DNA from: Aeromonas fluvialis
Lineage (GTDB): Bacteria > Pseudomonadota > Gammaproteobacteria > Enterobacterales > Aeromonadaceae
Direction of reading: 5' to 3'
DNA: 64,000 bases
Assembly (NCBI RefSeq): GCF_000819885.1
Contig: NZ_CDBO01000011.1
Location: 154,702-218,701 of the forward strand
Positions 61,531-64,000 of this stretch are shown here, one piece after another; position 1 is the stretch's first letter, and each line of letters starts with the position of its first letter. The notes under the pieces are model-generated. The model did no database searches, was not told the origin of the DNA, and saw only the letters and a list, made by a program, of their open reading frames with translations. The position numbers and the translations under genes are program-made.

Positions 61531-62963
61531 AGCTGGTCTGGTTTCGCAATGATATGCGACTGGCCGACAATCCGGCGTTGCGCGCTTGTTGTGGAAAGAG
61601 TGCCTGCGCCGGTGATGAGCCGGTCGCCGCGCTCTTTATCGTCTCCCCCACCCAATGGCGGCTGCACAAGATGGCCCCGATTCGTCAGCGCTTTATATTG
61701 GCGCAGGTGGATGAATTGGGCCGTGAGCTGGCGGCGCTTGGCATTCCGCTCCATCTGCTGCGAGTGGAGACCTTTGCCGAGGTGCCTGCCGCGCTGGCAG
61801 ACCTCTGCCGCGAGCAGGGGGTGACCCAGCTCTACGCCAATCAGGCTATCGAGATCGATGAGCTGCGTCGCGACCACACCGTCACTGCCGCGCTGGCAGA
61901 GCAGGCGGTGAGCTGTCACTGGTTCAACGGCTGCTGCGTGTTGCCTCCGGGGCGGGTGCTGACCGGGTCGGGGGAGATGTTCAAGGTCTTCACTCCTTTC
62001 AGCCGCGCCTGGCTCAAGGCCCTCGACGAGGATGGTTTTGTCATTCACCGCGCCCCTGCGCACCGTGGCGAGCCGCTGCCGTGGCAGCCGCTGGCCGAGC
62101 GGGCGTGGGTTGATGAGGCGCTCGGCGAGCTGACGGCAGATCTGCGCTGGCCGGTGGGGGAGGCGGAAGCCCGGCGCCGTTTGAACGACTTTCTGGAGCA
62201 GGCGGTGCTCGACTATGGCGAGACCCGGGATTTTCCTGCCATCGCGGGCACGTCCGTGCTCTCCCCCTATCTGGCGGCGGGCATCATCAGTCCCCGTCAG
62301 TGCGTGGCGGCGCTCCAGCAGCGGCTCGGCTATCGGCCCCAGTCCAAGGCCCAGCCCGGCTTTGTCTGGCTTAATGAGCTCATCTGGCGCGAGTTCTATC
62401 GCCACCTGCTGGTGCTGATCCCGACCCTCTCCATGAATCGCCCTTTCAAGGCGGAGACGGCGGCCTTGCCGTGGAGCTGGGATCCGGATGCCTTCGCCGC
62501 CTGGTGCGAGGGGCGCACTGGCTATCCTATTGTCGATGCGGCGATGCGCTGCCTCAACGCCACCGGCTGGATGCATAACCGGCTGCGGATGATAGTGGCG
62601 AGTTTTCTCACCAAGGATCTCCATATCCACTGGCGGCTCGGGGAGGATTACTTCATGAGTCGGCTGATCGATGGCGATCTGGCGGCCAACAACGGTGGCT
62701 GGCAGTGGGCGGCGGGTACCGGCGCAGATGCGGCACCCTATTTCCGGGTCTTCAACCCCACCACTCAGGGGCAACGATTTGATCCACAAGGGGAGTTTAT
62801 CCGTACTTGGGTAACTGAACTGGCCGATATTCCCCCCTCTTATGTGCATCAGCCCCACGACTGGCTGCGCCTCAAGGGGCGACAGGATTATCCGGCTCCC
62901 ATGGTGGATCACGCCGTTGCCCGGGTAAGAGCCATCGAGATGTTTCGCTCTCTGGAGAAATAG
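61527..62963 (+). CDS. phrB: Deoxyribodipyrimidine photolyase (class I CPD type)
   Basis: A 478-residue flavoprotein that splits UV-induced cyclobutane pyrimidine dimers using blue light. An N-terminal antenna-binding domain begins KLVWFRNDMRLADNPAL. The C-terminal FAD domain has LSPYLAAGIISPRQC, NELIWREFYRHLL, the YPIVDAAMRCLNATGWMHNRLRMIVASFLTKDLHIHW signature and DLAANNGGWQWAAGTGADAAPYFR. Tryptophans of the electron-transfer chain lie in these motifs. Length is normal. ATGA overlap with the MerR gene implies co-translation and light-responsive control. Confidence 0.96.
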   Translation: MKLVWFRNDMRLADNPALRACCGKSACAGDEPVAALFIVSPTQWRLHKMAPIRQRFILAQVDELGRELAALGIPLHLLRVETFAEVPAALADLCREQGVTQLYANQAIEIDELRRDHTVTAALAEQAVSCHWFNGCCVLPPGRVLTGSGEMFKVFTPFSRAWLKALDEDGFVIHRAPAHRGEPLPWQPLAERAWVDEALGELTADLRWPVGEAEARRRLNDFLEQAVLDYGETRDFPAIAGTSVLSPYLAAGIISPRQCVAALQQRLGYRPQSKAQPGFVWLNELIWREFYRHLLVLIPTLSMNRPFKAETAALPWSWDPDAFAAWCEGRTGYPIVDAAMRCLNATGWMHNRLRMIVASFLTKDLHIHWRLGEDYFMSRLIDGDLAANNGGWQWAAGTGADAAPYFRVFNPTTQGQRFDPQGEFIRTWVTELADIPPSYVHQPHDWLRLKGRQDYPAPMVDHAVARVRAIEMFRSLEK

Positions 62964-62964
62964 G

Positions 62965-63393
62965 ATGAACGAGCCGCTGGCCCGCTTTATTGGCCTCTAT
63001 CAGCAACTGGACAAACAGCAGTTGCACCGCTTGCCCGAGGTCTATGCCGAACAGGTGGTCTTTACCGACCCGGCTCACCGCATCGAGGGGCTGGCGGCCC
63101 TTGGCGACTATTTTGCCGCCCTCTATCAGCGCCTCGCCTACTGTCGCTTCGTCATCACCAGTCAGCAGCAGCAAGGGCTGCAGGCCTGGCTCGGCTGGAC
63201 CATGACCTTCTCGCACCCCAGATTGCGTGGTGGTGAGCCGGTGACGGTGGAGGGGGCCACCCGCCTCGAATTCGACGAGGCGGGCAAGGTGTGCCAGCAC
63301 CGGGACTATTTTGACCTGGGCGCCATGCTCTACGAGCAGTTGCCGCTGCTCGGGCCCGTAGTGCGCACTATCAAGATGAGGCTCGGCGCATGA
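62965..63393 (+). CDS. NTF2/SnoaL-like protein of the phr cluster
   Basis: A 142-residue protein with a SnoaL/NTF2-like cone fold: ARFIGLYQQLDKQQLHRLPEVYAEQVVFTDPAHRIEGLAALGDYFAALYQRL and LGWTMTFSHPRLRGGEPVTVEGATRLEFDEAGKVCQHRDYFDLGAMLYEQLPLLG. This family regularly follows phrB in the light-induced clusters of Vibrio, Pseudomonas and Aeromonas. No catalytic residue set is obvious and its role is unknown. It starts two bases after the phrB stop and its TGA overlaps the next ATG. Confidence 0.85.
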   Translation: MNEPLARFIGLYQQLDKQQLHRLPEVYAEQVVFTDPAHRIEGLAALGDYFAALYQRLAYCRFVITSQQQQGLQAWLGWTMTFSHPRLRGGEPVTVEGATRLEFDEAGKVCQHRDYFDLGAMLYEQLPLLGPVVRTIKMRLGA

Positions 63394-64000
63394 GCGGCCG
63401 CGTGCTTATCACTGGGGCGACCTCCGGCATCGGTCGTCAACTGGCGCTGGATTACCGGCGGGCAGGCTGGCAGGTATGGGGCTGTGGTCGCGATGGCGAA
63501 CGGCTGCAGGCGCTGGGGCTGGATGGCGTCACGCCGCTGCAGTTCGATGCCCGTGATCTGGCCGCAATGAGCGCGATAGCCGCTACCCTGCCATCCCTTG
63601 ACCTGCTGATCCTCAACGCAGGCAACTGCGAGTACATGGATGTCGGCGATGGGTTTGACAGCGAGCTGTTTGCCCGTGTCATCGACACCAATCTGATCGC
63701 CACCGGCCATGCGCTGGCCGCCTTCTTGCCGCTGCTAGGGGCGGGATCACGGCTGGCCATCGTCAGCTCGTCGGTGAGCTGGCTGCCGCTGCCACGTGCC
63801 GAGGCCTATGGCGCCTCCAAGGCGGCCCTCGACTATCTGGCGGATACCTTGCGTCTGGATTTGGCCAGCAAAGGGATCGGAGTGACCCTGATCCGCCCCG
63901 GCTTTGTCCAGACGCCGCTTACCGCCAAAAATGATTTTCCCATGCCCTGTCTGGTGACGGTGGAGCAGGCCTCCCGCGCCATCATGGCGGGGCTGACTGC
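63390..64000 (+). CDS. SDR family oxidoreductase of the phr cluster, partial
   Basis: The first 203 codons of a short-chain dehydrogenase; the gene runs off the window. The cofactor motif is VLITGATSGIGRQLA and NAGN follows. The catalytic Ser lies in IVSSSVSW and the Tyr/Lys in YGASKAALDYLADTLRLDL, with VTLIRPGFVQTPLT after the active site. It is the usual partner of the SnoaL-like gene in the light-induced cluster. The ATG at 63390 overlaps the preceding stop (ATGA). Substrate unknown. Confidence 0.88.
   Translation, partial: MSGRVLITGATSGIGRQLALDYRRAGWQVWGCGRDGERLQALGLDGVTPLQFDARDLAAMSAIAATLPSLDLLILNAGNCEYMDVGDGFDSELFARVIDTNLIATGHALAAFLPLLGAGSRLAIVSSSVSWLPLPRAEAYGASKAALDYLADTLRLDLASKGIGVTLIRPGFVQTPLTAKNDFPMPCLVTVEQASRAIMAGLT

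Noticed and set aside
61419..62912. 497-codon minus-strand ORF
   Set aside because: Antisense to phrB; long only because of GC-rich codon bias. The plus strand has an unmistakable photolyase.

Overview
This window reads as a gammaproteobacterial chromosome, most likely Aeromonas. The grounds are the polar-flagellar H-ring genes flgT and flgOP beside cheV, a five-copy tRNA-Ala operon, a Phe-rich pheL attenuator in front of pheA, a chiP-type chitoporin, the phrB light-response cluster, and GC-rich core genes interrupted by clearly more AT-rich blocks. The genus is an inference from family content; no 16S gene is present.

Layout. (1) 1-812: the end of a surface-polysaccharide locus, with a partial UDP-uronate epimerase and a ugd gene that has lost its middle. 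(2) 1314-7993: a beta-glucoside/cellobiose module made of an AscG-type LacI repressor, PTS IIB, IIA, a 6-phospho-beta-glucosidase, IIC and a BglH-like porin. (3) 8525-10705: outer-membrane phospholipase A and a DUF2860 barrel protein. (4) 11020-20937: mostly minus-strand core genes (M32 carboxypeptidase, SmrA, DUF3149, TraB/GumN, DUF1904, SDR, chitoporin, chemoreceptor, EamA exporter). (5) 21169-49947: a mobile island of about 28.8 kb. (6) 50005-59319: core genes (tRNA-Ala array, cheV, flgT/flgOP, pheL-pheA, HAD, DUF6482, PP-loop, DUF3157). (7) 59629-64000: a photolyase cluster with a MerR/LitR-like regulator.

The island is the main find. It sits inside a tRNA-Arg(CCT) gene and splits it in the T-loop. 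The 5' part of the host gene is at 49948-50004, the 3' part at 21144-21168, and GAACC is repeated at both junctions. The ends carry a perfect 15-bp inverted repeat. At the right end lies a three-gene operon with ATGA overlaps: a tyrosine recombinase, an 1135-residue tyrosine recombinase and a small coiled-coil protein. This matches the Gamma-Mobile-Trio (GmtY-GmtZ-GmtX) layout. Just inside the right end the island carries its own complete tRNA-Arg(CCT), on the same strand and directly downstream of the broken host half. The element therefore appears to destroy the host tRNA and supply a substitute driven by the host tRNA promoter.

Island cargo from left to right: a wHTH/coiled-coil protein with a truncated paralogue and an IS66 scrap, a small XRE regulator, a Fic protein with its own operator repeats, a NIPSNAP-like protein, an H-NS paralogue, several small unknowns (one a zinc-ribbon type), an orphan DUF2384 antitoxin-like protein, a SulP transporter plus UspA pair behind a three-hairpin leader, a GAF-GGDEF cyclase, a sulfatase block (outer-membrane protein, Ser-type sulfatase, its radical-SAM maturase, second outer-membrane protein, type Vd patatin autotransporter, DUF3313 lipoprotein), a polytopic membrane protein, and a CoiA-like nuclease fused to a long coiled coil next to the recombinase trio. 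The operator TCGGCTCA-N5-TGAGCCGA, in ~34-bp spaced arrays, links the fic promoter with the region upstream of the H-NS paralogue and suggests a shared island regulator.
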